A stretch of 64,000 nt of DNA from positions 44,841,701 through 44,905,700 of the forward strand of contig OY292275.1 in NCBI GenBank assembly GCA_958496175.1, in the 5' to 3' direction. This stretch comes from Sisyra terminalis. Its lineage: Eukaryota; Arthropoda; Insecta; Neuroptera; Sisyridae. The position numbers were made by a program, and so were the translations under genes. The notes below the pieces were generated by a model. That model was not told the DNA's origin, did no database searches, and saw nothing but the letters and a program-made list of their open reading frames with translations. This document shows positions 1-12,548 of the stretch, in pieces. Position 1 is the stretch's first letter; every line of letters begins with the position of its first letter.

Positions 1-2382
1 TGAAATATACCATTTTTTACCAGGAAGACTAATTATCATTGAGTAAAAAAACAGCTTTTAGTCTTATCATTTTTTGTATGCTTATGTACTTCATGTCAAA
101 AATTCCTTCAGGACTCATTTTTTTTTTGAAACTGAAAACAAGCTCCCTAGTTCCCGAGAGGATAAAAGAAAATTTTAATTTGAATAATGCTTTCCTTCAA
201 AACCTAGCACTTTAATTATTTTCGTATAGGTAATATCTTTTCACCAGTTTTAATACCTAAGTTTTATCAGAAAGGTTATCGAAAAATATAATGATAAACA
301 TTATTTATTAACTATAAGAATTTGTATGAATTATTTTCCCGTTATACAACATATATACTTATTTTAAGGAGCTAACATAAGCAGCTTGAAGATAATTTTT
401 CTAGTTATCTAGTTCTTAATTTTAGAAACTAACCATTTGAATGAGCTTACAATGGTATCCATATTACTAAAGGAAATATCAAAATTTTAATTTTTATATT
501 TAAAATTTATTTTTGGATAGATCATTTGTCGTTGGGTTTTTTGATGGTATGAGTGTATTTTTTTCATATTCTGAAAATAATAGTCTCAAAAATTTTGCTC
601 ATCTGGAAGTCCAAGAACCAAATATTGATCTAAAGTTTTAAGTACAAAAATTAGAAATTTGATAAATGTCTCCTTTAATACGATCAGCTACTGTATTCGG
701 ATGCATGTATATTTCAGATAAGATTGAAGATACCTATCTAGAAAATCCAAAAATAAAATTCTATTCATCTTGAAATCTGAAACTAAAGTCCACTAATTAC
801 AATAGTTATCCCAATCACTGCACCATTAGTTTCTATCGGATATTAGAATTTTAAAAATATTACTTGTACCTAATGTTAATAAAGACTCTTGATAAAGACC
901 CTTTGGACAGGGATGACTTATCTTTATCAAGATAAGTCAATAGAAAGCCCAATTAGATACATTGCAAAATTGTAGGTACTAGAACAGTTTTAGTTTGCAT
1001 TGTAAAAAATAAAAATTTCCTCAAAAAAAAAAACTAAAGTATAAAAGTCCCGAATGCTGCATCACACCTTCCGGTCTATAAAACATTTTTATTCGATTTG
1101 GTAAACTCAAACATCAAAATTCGTTCATTTCTTCTACCGCATTCGCCAATAAAATACCGTCTCTGCATTCACCTACAACTCTTAACCCTGTTAAAAAACT
1201 CTTGCCTCTTTCCGTTGCCACCCTTTCTCACCTAGTCTTGTGCAAACCGATTCGCCAAATCCATTCCATTTTGATTTCAAATCGAGCTTTTCCTCTCAAC
1301 CAATGAGGACTGAGAAAGTAGTGCAGTTCGTAGTGGTCTCCAATATGATACATGTAGGACGTAGGTATTCGAGCCACAAATTTAATAAGTCAAATCTCTC
1401 ACGTTTGCAGTCGGAAAAAGTTTGCGACTTTTCCAATATAAAATTTATACCCAAGCATAAGGTCAAACGGAAGACGAAACACGAACGAATGAGGAACGGG
1501 GATGAATGGTTGTGAAATCGACTAATAAAAATAAATGTATCAGATGTGAAAATAACAGATAGATTTATAGTTGAATAAGATATTGTGAAAATATACGATC
1601 TCGAAGAAAACTCCAAGTGTCGTTTTTGTGTCAATAATACTACCTTACTGTTATTCATTATTCTGGATATTCTAGCGATAAAAGAAAAACAATGAGCATT
1701 ATGGAGAAATTTTATATTTTCCTCGTTATTTTTACTTTTAAAATTTCTTGTATTTTTTTTAAAGCCTGATGAATGCCATGTAAACGAATCTTTGGCCCTC
1801 TTCAACTAAATGAAGAATACAATTCTTTTACAAACCTCACACCATATACAAAAACAGCCTACTTATAAGCCCACACAGTTTACCATTACACCATATTTTT
1901 TTCAATTGTTTTTGAAAGTTCATTGTTTGATTTATGGAAATAAGAAACGAAATTTTGCGTGTTTTTATGCAAATTTTTTCGGGCCTGTCGCTTCTTCCGC
2001 GCTCTCTAAATCTATTTTTGCTAACTAACGTGTAATTAATGATTACCATTATTATTATTATTCTTGTATTAATATTATGTGTTCTCACGTTAAGATTGCA
2101 CTGATAACATGCAAATTAGTTTAATTACTCTAATTGTAAATATAATTTTCATACTTACCATTAGAAATTTAAAATATAAAGAGAAAATCGAACGGTGCTT
2201 CGTGGAATTTGTTAAATTTTATCGACAAAACATTAAAAGCTCATTTCAACAAAGGAAAGCTTTTTTTCTGTATTTATCAGATAACACATAACTGTCAAAT
2301 ACCATGAAGAATGAAGATACATACAAGTGTAAAATAACATTCTTTCATAAGATAAACTAGAATATCTATTCAGTATTGTAAC
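1..2382. other. AT-rich intergenic DNA, no supported gene
   Basis: I see no conserved domain, splice-linked coding run or RNA gene here. Two opposed open frames around 1240-1805 overlap each other antisense. Their products are low complexity, rich in S/F/K, and match no family I recognise, so I treat both as chance. Confidence 0.5.
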
Positions 2383-2681
2383 ATATATTTCAGCGGTCGC
2401 CAAAGTGCTGGTCCGCGGACCACTAGTGATCCGCGAGAAAATTTTGCTGATCCGTAGAGATATGTGGAATATATTTTTGGTTCTTGTTTCTTTTAAAACC
2501 GTCAAATCTTGCAACGTTGCATTTTTACTTATTTTTAATTTTATTCACGAATAAATCGGCCCATAATGAAAATTTAGCCACTAAAGAGAAAATTATACCA
2601 TAATAGACAATATTATTTAATTTTTAGCAGGATAGTGGACAATGAAAGGATGTAAATCTATATAATAATAATTAATTCAGT

Positions 2682-2713
2682 GACGTTTCGGTTCTTTATT
2701 TGACCTTCATCAG
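2682..2713 (-). ncRNA. Hammerhead-ribozyme-like core (left arm, mirrored)
   Basis: This is the mirror copy of the 2777-2808 motif on the opposite strand. CTGATGA lies at 2713-2707, followed by the same GGT/ACC stem, GAAAC and GTC ending at 2682. The base after GTC differs (A here, G in the other arm), so the arms have diverged slightly. The two cores point outward. Confidence 0.5.
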
Positions 2714-2776
2714 GCTTCTTAATATAAAGTATATAATGTGTATGTGATGCACATTATATACCTTATATTAAGAAGC

Positions 2777-2808
2777 CTGATGAAGGTCAAATAAAGAACC
2801 GAAACGTC
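2777..2808 (+). ncRNA. Hammerhead-ribozyme-like core (right arm)
   Basis: The sequence shows CTGATGA (2777-2783), a short stem GGT/ACC enclosing a loop, then GAAAC (2801-2805) directly followed by GTC. These are the conserved core boxes of a type I hammerhead with almost no helix III. Small hammerheads of this shape are known from Penelope-like retroelements and act as dimers through the self-complementary ACGT. Helix I is only about 3 bp (AGC/GCT) as I read it, so activity is uncertain. Confidence 0.5.
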
Positions 2809-3138
2809 GCTGAATTAATTATTAGTATATGGATTTACATCCTTTCATTGTCCACTTTCCTGCTAAAAATTAAATAATATTATGTAAAATATGTACATAA
2901 CAAGTTTGTCGATAATAGATAATATTAGAATTGAATTAAAAATAAAATCGCGAATAGAAATAAAAACAAAGTAGAAAATGCAACGTCGCTAGGTTTAACG
3001 GTTCTAAAAGTGAGTCATATTTTTCATATACTTATTGTACAATATTTAAGACTTGAAAAATTCTATTAGTGGTCTGTGGGAATAAAATTAAGAATTTAGT
3101 GTTCCGGGATCAAAAATTTAGCGACAACTGATATATTT

Positions 3139-4467
3139 GATATTTGGCCGCACTACGACTTTTTACTGAAAATTATAGATACATATTAATTTGTCATTAG
3201 ACTAGGATTTAATTATAAGTGTTCTTCTTTTTCACAATAGTTGAATAGTCATTGACATTGAGCTTCTACGATTTTCGGGTACTGTAGTTGTTATAGCTGT
3301 ACTGTATGTTTCGGGTATTGTAGCGATTGAAATTAATAGAAATCCGATGAAGCAACTTTGGACGCTTATGGTGGGTAAGGCAATACCAACCCTTAGTTTA
3401 TTAATTTTTTCCAGGGTTTTTCTAGTGTAGAGAATAAAGTTTTCTCTATTGACAATTCTTGGGAACTTTTGGGTACTTGTTTAATGGACCAAATTAAATA
3501 AGGAATATTTTACAGTTCTTCGGTTGTCTGTCATAGATTTGGTACCACTTCTTTCTTTAACATCTTATGACTTAAGGTTTTTATCATTCTTGGTTGGTAC
3601 GAATTAAGAAACTCAAAATTATTGAATTTAAACTCAGAAAATCAATTGACATTAATGAATTTAGAGAAATCTAATGCATTTAGACAAATATTGAAAATTT
3701 TTTGGGAGCAACTTTGCGTTACTACTCTGTGAAACGAAAAGATAGCATACAATAATGAAATTTTATTCCTTCAGGAATTTATCTAATCATTTCAAAATAA
3801 TAAATATTTTTAAATCTTTTACGAGTTAACAAGGCACTCTAATCATAAAATATTATTAGTTTGACTTTGAAATAACTTATAAGTCGATAAATGCCAAATG
3901 AATGCCTATAGATTCAGAAAAGACACTACTTTCCGGTTTCCCTAATACTTAACAATTTAAGTTAGACATCAATCAATACCTACGACTTATTTTTGTGTTA
4001 TAATAATAATAACATAACCGCAAGAGTTACTTGTCGTAAAATATGTCCATTTTTCATTTTCGCATGCTTTAATAAATTTTAGTGGTCATATCTCAAAAGA
4101 ATAACTTTTACACATTTAGAATAGTAAATCGCACAAACTATTGAATCAAAGAAAATGGCAATATGATCTGTTTATTTTTAATAATGTAAATAATTTTAAA
4201 AATGTTCATTTAATTCGGTTAAAGTTTTAACGTATATAATGTATATAATTTCTTCATGATGATTATATTTAGAAATAAAATTAACAGTATTTAATAGTTT
4301 CATAAGACAAAACAATCAAAGAAACACTTGAAGAGTGTCTAATTTCTAAATTTTAGATTTAGAGTCTTAGAGTATAGAATTACTTTATTCTATTAATTTC
4401 CTACAAAACAAGGAAGGATCCTATAGCTCTTCTTACTACCATTTCCCATCTGTTTGTGTTAAACTTC
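3139..4467. other. AT-rich intergenic DNA, nothing recognised
   Basis: No coding run, tRNA-like box or long inverted repeat was found. Confidence 0.4.
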
Positions 4468-4471
4468 TTAA

Positions 4472-5123
4472 GGGGACAATGCGCAATGAAACGGAAAAAT
4501 ACAATAAAAGTTCAATATTTCTTTTTCGGAAGCCTTTTTTTGTTAATGAGAAAAAAAATATTTCAGTTAACAAAAATATATATCAAAAAAAGAAGCTTTG
4601 ATTAATACTTTCAAGTGCAACTCATTACCACGAGATGGCGCCAAAGTGAAGTTCAGAAATTGTCAGTGCTTTAGGGTTGCAGCTGTCCAACCTTTCAAGA
4701 GCTTTAAATCAAGAAAAAACAATTCTATTATAGATCTCTTGAATATGCCTCAAAAAATAGAAATAATTCAACTCGAAAAAATTTAAAACATGTGATTTTT
4801 TGCACCATTTTTGGCTAATATAAATTATTCAAATGTGAAAACTATTAAATGTTTTTGGTATATCCAATACAAAGCATATTTTTTATTTGAGTTGAAATCG
4901 ATTAGAAAAGTATTTTGAAAACAACGCATTTATTTTTTTTTAATGATTTCTTCAAAAATACTTTCGAATTTAAATTTTTAAAGTTTACCCATTTATCAAT
5001 CCATTATGACACTTAAATTTTGACCTAACCTTTTGCGAGAATACTTCTGCCTTTGGAATACTTAGCTATCTAAAAATCCGGAAAATGGAAAATTGAGTTT
5101 TAAGGAGAGGGTACACTGCCCCC
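4472..5123. mobile_element. TTAA-flanked element with GGGG termini
   Basis: The left end is TTAA (4468-4471) followed by GGGGACAATG. The right end, read inward on the other strand, is GGGGGCAGTG next to TTAT (5124-5127, one change from TTAA). The terminal ten bases match at eight positions. The interior is non-coding: the short open frame at 4598-4786 has no family features. TTAA target sites are typical of piggyBac-type transposition, but the GGGG ends differ from the usual CCC start, so the superfamily is only suggested. Confidence 0.55.
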
Positions 5124-5127
5124 TTAT

Positions 5128-7820
5128 TTTAACAATTCTTTAAGATCATTATAACGGATGTTTATATTCTTCGTTTAACGAATAAATGAATTAATCCGTA
5201 TAAAATAGTTTAAGTAATAAAAAATTTGAAATTTAAAAAAAATGTACCTTTTCCGTCGGTTTGAAGTTGTGAAAATCGAAAAATTCTTGACTCGGGTGTT
5301 ATAAAATTTTCCCTTAGACGGCTTATCATTTTTTAACATTGGAAAACTCCCTTTCTACTATGATTTCTCTTTTCTTAACTTAAGATGTACTTATTATATA
5401 TCAATAAAAGAGTCCTGAAAAACAAGAATAGTATTTAAGTAGTATAAAAATATCACCTACAGTAATAATATATTTCTGACTTTATTTCTACCCTCAAATG
5501 AGTAAATTAAGAAAAAATAAAAAAATAATTGTAACTTCTATCTATAAGAGTTTAATAATACTTTAGGTAACTTTATAAAGATGAAACTTGAACAAAAAAT
5601 ATGGTAAAGGTTCACGGGAGAAAAAAGGCTGAGAAATTAAAAGTTTCCCTATTTTGCCCCCTAGTTGGATATTTACAAAAATGGAATTATAAACTTTTTA
5701 AGTTTTATTGAGTCTCCAAAAATCAATACTTAACAGCAGTTAACCTCAGCAGTTTGGCTAAAATAAGTATACATCAGTCTTCCGTTGTCATTTTAGATTC
5801 GAATAGATTGTAGAAAAATAGATGATTTTGCTTTTCATTGCAAAAGTTTCCATGAAAACCTTTTTTATTAACAAACTCTAAATATTTAAATTGGCTGCAT
5901 TCCAACATTTTCGAACAAGTAAAACATAAAATTTATTTTATAGAACAGAAAAAATGCTTTACTTGCAATTAATGTTTTACTATAGGTCATTTAATGAACG
6001 CCTTAATCTACACCAATAGAACGAACAAATAATTTTATTGTTTGCAATTGGATTTTATTCGGAAAAAATGAAGCTATTTTGAATAGAGAATTCCAATCGA
6101 CGGTATTTTTAATCGGTTGCAATCAATTGCAGTTTTAGTCTTTACATGCATAATGCTTATACATGGACCACTTCATCCCTTCAATCTTATCATCCCCTTG
6201 GATGCAATATCAAATTAAGCCGACTGTGAAATAAATGAATGCAATTCAACTCGTCCCTAACCTGACCCACCCTGTTTATCCCGGTTCGATACTTGTGCAA
6301 TGAACATTCCAGTTAGCCCCCTTTTGTGTTCAACCCTCCTAGTCTTCCCCAACAAATCTCTACTCAAAGTGAAAATAGTCTCTCAACTTCCAGCTTTTTG
6401 CCTTTCCTCAACAAAATAAAATAAAAAAACAAGTTTAGATCCATGGGAAAAAATCGACTCACAGGTACTAAATTCAAATTTATTGAGTTTGTTACCAACG
6501 AAAATTCCCGAAAGACCGGGTGTCATTGTATATGTGGCAGGATGAAAGGTAGCCCAACAACATTCTCTTCTCCAGGGCTTTTCAATTTATTTACATTTGA
6601 AAATTCATAAATATAAACTATATGCTAAATTAGGTGTCTGTAGTTAGTACAGTACCATACTGTAATAACCAAGAAGAAAATTTCCAGATAGAAAATTATA
6701 TATGTTCTGTTGTAAAATTAATAATAAGTGATTTATATTTAAAATTTGCTAATTTCTTCAAATAAATTCTTATAATAATCCTCTCACAATATCGATTTTG
6801 TTTAAATGTAGATAATAAATTTAACTTAATACTATCTTTAGAGTATAAATTCAACAATTTATGAAGGTAAACGGAACATTATATTTTTTCAATTTTGTCG
6901 AAATATAATTTACGTTTATGTTTTCCAGGAAATTAGAAACCGGTGACCTTTTAAAGTGATTCAATATACAATCTAAAAATTAATGAAAGCATTACGGGTA
7001 GATGCTTCAAAACCATAAGCAGTAATATCGAAGTTTACTTTGAGTATTTGAATTAAAAAATATTTGGAAATTGACAAAATGCTCATTCACCAACATTGAT
7101 AGTACTTTTTTCAAAAATGGCTTAGTTTCTTGAGAAATTATAATTTCGTGGAATATTTCATCCGAAACCGAAACAACCTATGTAATAATATTTTAACCAT
7201 TCTATAAAAAAAAAATAGTATTATGTCTAACTGACAGAAGCACTGCCTAAAGTATAAATTGCGAATACTTATGATAAATAAAAAAGGGTTTTTTCAAAAT
7301 AAACAATATTTAACAAAAAGGGTCTTTTTAGATAAATTCCTTGAGGCTCTTTTTATATCAAGAGCGTCTAGTCGTGTTTTATCAGTCAATACATGGCTAG
7401 ACTTGACTGAATCCTCTTGAATTAGACTAAATGTGGAAAAATAGAGTACTATTTTATAAATATTTTATTCGATAAACTGTAGTAAAATTAAGAATCGTTT
7501 TACACGAGATTGAAATTTTCATTCTCTTTTTTTATAACAGTATACCTACCTAAAACAATATACTGTATTACTATATAACTTTTAACAGTTATCATACGTA
7601 AACTAATTTGCGTCGCCAAGTTTTTCAAAAAATTATTATTTTTTGTAAAATATCGAATCAATCTCATAGTAAAATGGAAACACAATTTCCCACTGTAACT
7701 TTTGTAGAGACTTAGCCGAATGTTAATTGAATTAAAAAAATTACAGAAAGATTGAAAATCTACCACCAAAGATAGCATGTGCCCCAATAATAACCCCCTA
7801 GTTTACTTGTTGGCAGCAAA
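5128..7820. other. AT-rich intergenic DNA, nothing recognised
   Basis: Both strands carry only short open frames of biased composition. I saw no repeat boundaries or RNA gene. Confidence 0.4.
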
Positions 7821-7828
7821 GCCTACAA

Positions 7829-8051
7829 CAGTAGTTCTTAACCTGAGTTGAATCAAACCAACCACGGGATTTTGGTGAGTCAGTCTCGCAGGTTCGACGG
7901 ATTCTTAATGGTTTTATTCATTTTGTGCACTTATGTATAAATATATACCTATGTTTTGAATTAAAAAAAAACAAATTTTATTTTTCCAAATAAGAAGGGT
8001 TCGGTGGAAACTGGCAGGGATCAGTACCTCCAACAAAATTAAGAACCACTG
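7829..8051. mobile_element. Short hAT-type MITE
   Basis: The termini are CAGTAGTTCTTAA at the left and TTAAGAACCACTG at the right, an imperfect inverted pair of the CAGNGGTTCTTAA type common in hAT MITEs. Candidate 8-bp flanks GCCTACAA and ACCTTCAG agree at five of eight positions, so the duplication is eroded. There is no coding capacity. Confidence 0.55.
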
Positions 8052-8852
8052 ACCTTCAGAGGCGTTATTTTTTATCTTCACAACCAACTCAGTCACCAAT
8101 AGGGTTCCCAATAACAAATCCTAGTAGCTAAAAATTCAGCCTCCTGTGAACTAGTCTTTAGTTAAGAGTGGAACTTATGGTTTAATTCGCAGTATTATTC
8201 ACTAAAAAATCTATACCCTAAAAATAAAACAAAATAGAACCACTCAGACCATTTTGTGAAGTATTTACGATTGTAATAGAACTATCTATCACTATTAAAA
8301 CTTAAGAATAATAATTGAACAAGTTAAAAGGTAAAATAGGCAAAAGAAGAATCTCCAATAGGTATCCATTAGTCCAGATTTTCCATCTGGTCCACGATTA
8401 TATATACTTTCATTATAAAATATCATACTTTTTAACTTAAAAGCTAGCTTTTTATGATTTTATACGTATTTTGACATCAACATCCATTTTTCTAATATGC
8501 TTTTTCCTATTTTTGTATAATTTGTAGTTCTTAAATTGTAGTCGTTAATAAGAAAATCAAAATTTATACATTTATCAACCAGTAGTCATAATAATTTTCA
8601 TTAAGTACCATATCGAAAAATAGAACATGTGGAAGACGTAGTTCTGTGTCAAAAATCTGGAAATCGGGGAAGATAATCTTGTTTAGGGAAAAATATACAA
8701 AATTATCAATTTCCCAAACTCAACAATATATCCTTCACCATACTTAAACATTGGTCTCATTGCTTCTTCTTAACTTCCATTTCTTTTTAACATTATGTGT
8801 GTTAACTATGGACCCTCGTGTCTATAAACTTAAAATAATCTTTAGACCTTAA

Positions 8853-9156
8853 GAGGGCATCCATTGATTACTTAGGACGTTTAGGGTGGAGAGGGTGTCG
8901 AGCAAAATCTTACACAATCTCACGTGGGGGAAAAGATGATCTTAGCAAATATCACATAATTTTATAAAATTGTTTTTTTAAACAAATCTAATGTACTCGA
9001 AACACAGATTAACTCATTTACATTGCCAGTACACATTTTAAAAAATTAGTGATATTAGGTGAGGGGGTCGAGCAAAACTACACGAAATCTTACCAAGAGG
9101 AGAGGGTGGGTCGAAAAGCAGCTAAAATTATCTCACGTAATTAATGGATACCCCCC
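8853..9156. mobile_element. 304-bp Harbinger-type MITE with TAA duplication
   Basis: The left end begins GAGGGCATCCATTGATTAC. The right end, read inward on the other strand, begins GGGGGGTATCCATTAATTAC. The empty site can be read from the opposite arm of the surrounding foldback, where the sequence runs CTTTAGACCTTAATATGTTC without a break. Comparing the two shows TAA at both borders (8850-8852 and 9157-9159), a 3-bp TWA duplication as in PIF/Harbinger elements. No transposase is present. Confidence 0.75.
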
Positions 9157-9390
9157 TAATATCTTCTAAAGAAATTTGAAAGAGAATAAATCGTTTCTTT
9201 TTTAATTTTGAAAGTTTTCTAATTATAATTTGATATAATTAATGAATGCCTCCTAATATCTTTTAAAGAAAATTGAAAGAGGATAAATCGTTTTTTTTTC
9301 AATTTTGGAAGTTTTATTGTTATAATTCGATAATCCTCTTTTTCAACAGGCAAAACAAAACTATGCACTCTAATCAGCGATATACTTAAA

Positions 9391-9450
9391 CGGGCCATTC
9401 ATAAATTACGTAAGGTAAATTTTGTCGTTTTTAGAATCCCCCCTCCCTTT
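9391..9450 (+). repeat. Solitary end of a GGGCCATTCATAAATTACG element
   Basis: The sequence GGGCCATTCATAAATTACG followed by GTAAGG matches the terminus of the element at 60785-61703. No matching right end was found nearby, so this is a fragment lying inside the foldback repeat. Confidence 0.5.
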
Positions 9451-9705
9451 GATAGGACAAATTAGTATCCTTTTTGTGGGAAAAAATAGAAGAAACAAGA
9501 AAATTGTTTTGTTTTCAATTCTTCGGTTGATAAAGACGATTATTAAATAATAAAAATAAATCTTCCAAAATTGAAAAAAACTAATTTCTCCTATTTCAAA
9601 TCTCTTTAGAACATATTAAGGTCTAAAGATTATTCAAAGTTTATAGACTCGGAGGTCTATGGTTAACACACATAGTGTTAAGAAGAAATGGAAGCAAAGA
9701 GGCCC

Positions 9706-12548
9706 CGTTTGTGGCCCGAAAAAGTGACTCACGTGCCATTCAAATGGCAAATGGCATCACAACTATTAAGTGCAATAGCAAGTGGGCAGAAAAAAATCAA
9801 AAAATGCAAATTTAAGTATGGGACAGAAATACCACTAACAACAAAGTAAAATGAAATCGATGGTATGGAGACGGTAATTTCCAATTAAACGCTTTACTTA
9901 ATACTTTAATTATGAACAAAATATGTTATAACATTTTTTTTCTTTCATTTCAAATTTGTTCAATTAAGAACAAATACATTAGAAAGTCCAAAAATCAATT
10001 GAAAATCTTTCAGACTTTCTCCATAAATTTGACTCTGTTATGAAATGGGAAAAATCTTATTTTTCTATATTTTTTTTTTGGATGAAATTGTATACAAATT
10101 GGGTCAACATTCACTTAGTTTATAACTTCTATCTAGCATTTGAAATGAATGAAAAATGAAAACATACCATGCGTATGTATACGATAGTAGTATTCATATG
10201 CGCTTGCAGACGTGGAGGAAATTTTCAATTACCCATAAGAAAAACCAATTAACACGAAAAGAAAAACACAATTTTCCACAATTTCGCTCACCAATTTAAT
10301 CAACAAGATACAAAAGTTCAACGTTTCTTTTTCAAAAATTTATGCAAAAATCAAAACACCGCCACTTGTTAAAACCATGCACTAGACCCAAATACCGACA
10401 AACCCTAGGAAAATTACACTCACATTTTCCATTTTTTTCAAATGAAAATTATTGAAAAATTAATATTTTTGTAGAATAATTCAACAAAACTACATCCACG
10501 ACTACAAATATTCGTCTACTCTGACTGAACTACCATCACTACTGACAGAAGAAGCATTCGTTTTCTTTCTATTGAGTTTCTCCATGTTCTGCACCGAATG
10601 AAATTTTCCCATGGCACTTAGTTAACGCAGACAGGACATACCAAATACAAATAAAATCAATACTCCATCTCCATTTTCTATGGATAAAAACCTTCATAAT
10701 AAACATAACGTTTTCCTGGGTGCTTACTACCAACAAGGAAAACAACATACGCTTTAAAACTTTTACCTATTTTTCTTTCTATTTACAACGACAACCACCT
10801 ACAAATTTAATTCATTTAACCTAACTTTTGAACATCATAATAGAAAAAGAGATCTACACTCATTTGTAATTAAAAAAGACATGCTCTCCTTGTTCAACTA
10901 GATCTCATCGCGATATTTTGCTTTCGTGTATTATCATAACAATATATTTGTATTTTATAAATAAAGAGCGGAAATAGTAAATAAGTGTAAACGGAATTGT
11001 GTTGTTCTTCATTTGAAAGCGGCGACAGAGTGAGAAAGTAGATGTGTTTCTTTTTATTTCACGACCTTTGACGAGTCAACGTCAAATCAAAATCGTTCAA
11101 TTTCGTCATAAATGAAAACGAAAATTCATTCATGTAAATGTAGATGGTGCCAGTCTTAAGCGGTTTTTTTAAAACCTTACAACATTGCATTCATGGAGAA
11201 CATACTTACTTTGAAAAAATCGCGTTTATTACTGTTTTAAAAAAAAATTATTGTGAGTTTGTAAATTTAAGTACTGGAATTTTAAATTAGTAAAAAAAAC
11301 AAAATGGAAAAATGGCATAATATCATTGGTACATATAAATTAATGAAATTGTTAAAATTTGAAAAACTTTATTACTTTCGTTCCTTTGCAATAGTTTCTG
11401 CCAATAGTCAGCCTCTTGCAATAATTTGGTTCATTTTAATTAAATTCGTTGACTCAATTATGCTTATAAAACCGAATATATTCATTATTTGTTTCCATAA
11501 AGCTTTTATTTGAAACATTCGTTATTCCTGATTTTTTTTTCTTTTTTAATTCCGAATTTACCACTATCGATTTTTTACTTATCTAATTCGCTAAGGTCTG
11601 AAAACCCTAGATGACTCAATTTTTTAAGCCCACGTACCCAATTCGAACCTGTTAATTCCACAATTAGTATATTTATAAATCAAGTTTTATTCTTTTTCCG
11701 GAGAAAAAAGTTATCACAGCTAATGGGTTCAAGGAAAAATACCAATGAAAATTTATTTTTTACCTATTATCTTATTTTAAATTTTTAACACTACAAATTT
11801 AAAGTACTAATGGTACTAATAAACAAAAAAAATTTTTGTTCTCTACACATTGTTATATTAGACGCTTTGGAATCATACGACATCTAGTTGTGAAACTAAA
11901 AACTTCTGTTTCAAGCAAATTAGTAGCTATTTCACTAAACTGGATTACCGATTGATCATGAAAATGAGAAATTACTATTAAATCTACTGGAATTTCAAGG
12001 TTTCTGAAGTAAAAAATAATTAAATTAGTCATACTAATTATCTAATAACTCGTATATATTTGTTTTGATAATATTTAGTCTTATACCAACAATATTATGA
12101 AGGAAAAACAGAGAAAAGTTGTAGTTCTTACTCGAGTGAATAACCACTCAAATGTTAATGATTAAGTGGACGAGTGGGAAAATATGTAACTGTACATACA
12201 ATCAGTTATTATTTACCGCAATCAATCATCCTGCAATGATCATTTAAACCATTATATGCTTTTAAAAATTAAGGTTCATTTTTATTAATTTTACTCATCA
12301 TTCATTATTCTTCCAATTCGTGAGTAAATTACACTGTCTTCTAATCTTAAAACTCTGACAAGCGCATGCGTGATAACAAATACGACACAGTTAAACACAT
12401 TGAAATGTTTTATATGCATATACGTATCATATAATGATTAAATACGTTTGGATTGGTTGCTTTACATAGTACAATTACATAAGCATTAATAAAAGTAATC
12501 AGTAACTTTTAATCGATTGAACGAGTAACTGTTACTAAAATAAGTGAT
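9706..12548. other. Intergenic DNA upstream of the hAT-like ORF
   Basis: No supported gene was found. I looked for a 5' terminal inverted repeat of the transposase-like ORF and found none with a partner downstream. A small inverted pair GTAAC/GTTAC lies at about 12507-12536, just before the start codon. Confidence 0.4.

Larger units (their letters stand above)
2608..2883. repeat. Near-perfect palindrome nested in the hAT element
   Basis: Two arms of about 120 bp are inverted copies with very few differences, separated by a loop of about 35 bp near 2728-2762. The arms start and end with AATATTATTTAATTTTTAGC and its complement. Each arm carries a hammerhead-like core, annotated separately. Such symmetry points to a foldback element or a head-to-head dimer of a smaller element. 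Confidence 0.8.
2391..3130. mobile_element. Non-autonomous hAT-type element with 8-bp TSD
   Basis: The left end begins CAGCGGTCGCCAAAGTG. The right end, read inward on the other strand, begins CAGTTGTCGCTAAATTT. The element is flanked by a perfect 8-bp direct repeat ATATATTT (2383-2390 and 3131-3138), the duplication length of hAT insertions. The subterminal halves are also inverted copies of each other, for example AACGTTGCATTTT near 2512 against its complement near 2978, so the element is foldback-like. It has no transposase ORF. A second palindrome (2608-2883) sits at its centre. Confidence 0.8.
8773..9697. repeat. Large foldback repeat, split by later insertions
   Basis: Sequence at about 8773-8852 (CTTCCATTTCTTTTTAAC, then GTGTGTTAACTATGG, then CTTTAGACCTTAA) returns inverted at about 9605-9697. 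An inner block beginning TCTTCTAAAGAAATTTGAAA is present twice in direct orientation (about 9163 and 9259) and once inverted (about 9545-9615). The left arm is interrupted at 8853 by a separate element. Confidence 0.7.

Noticed and set aside
1240..1805. Opposed open frames of 91 and 169 codons
   Set aside because: They overlap antisense, have low-complexity products and show no domain or splice context. Long chance frames are possible in this sequence.
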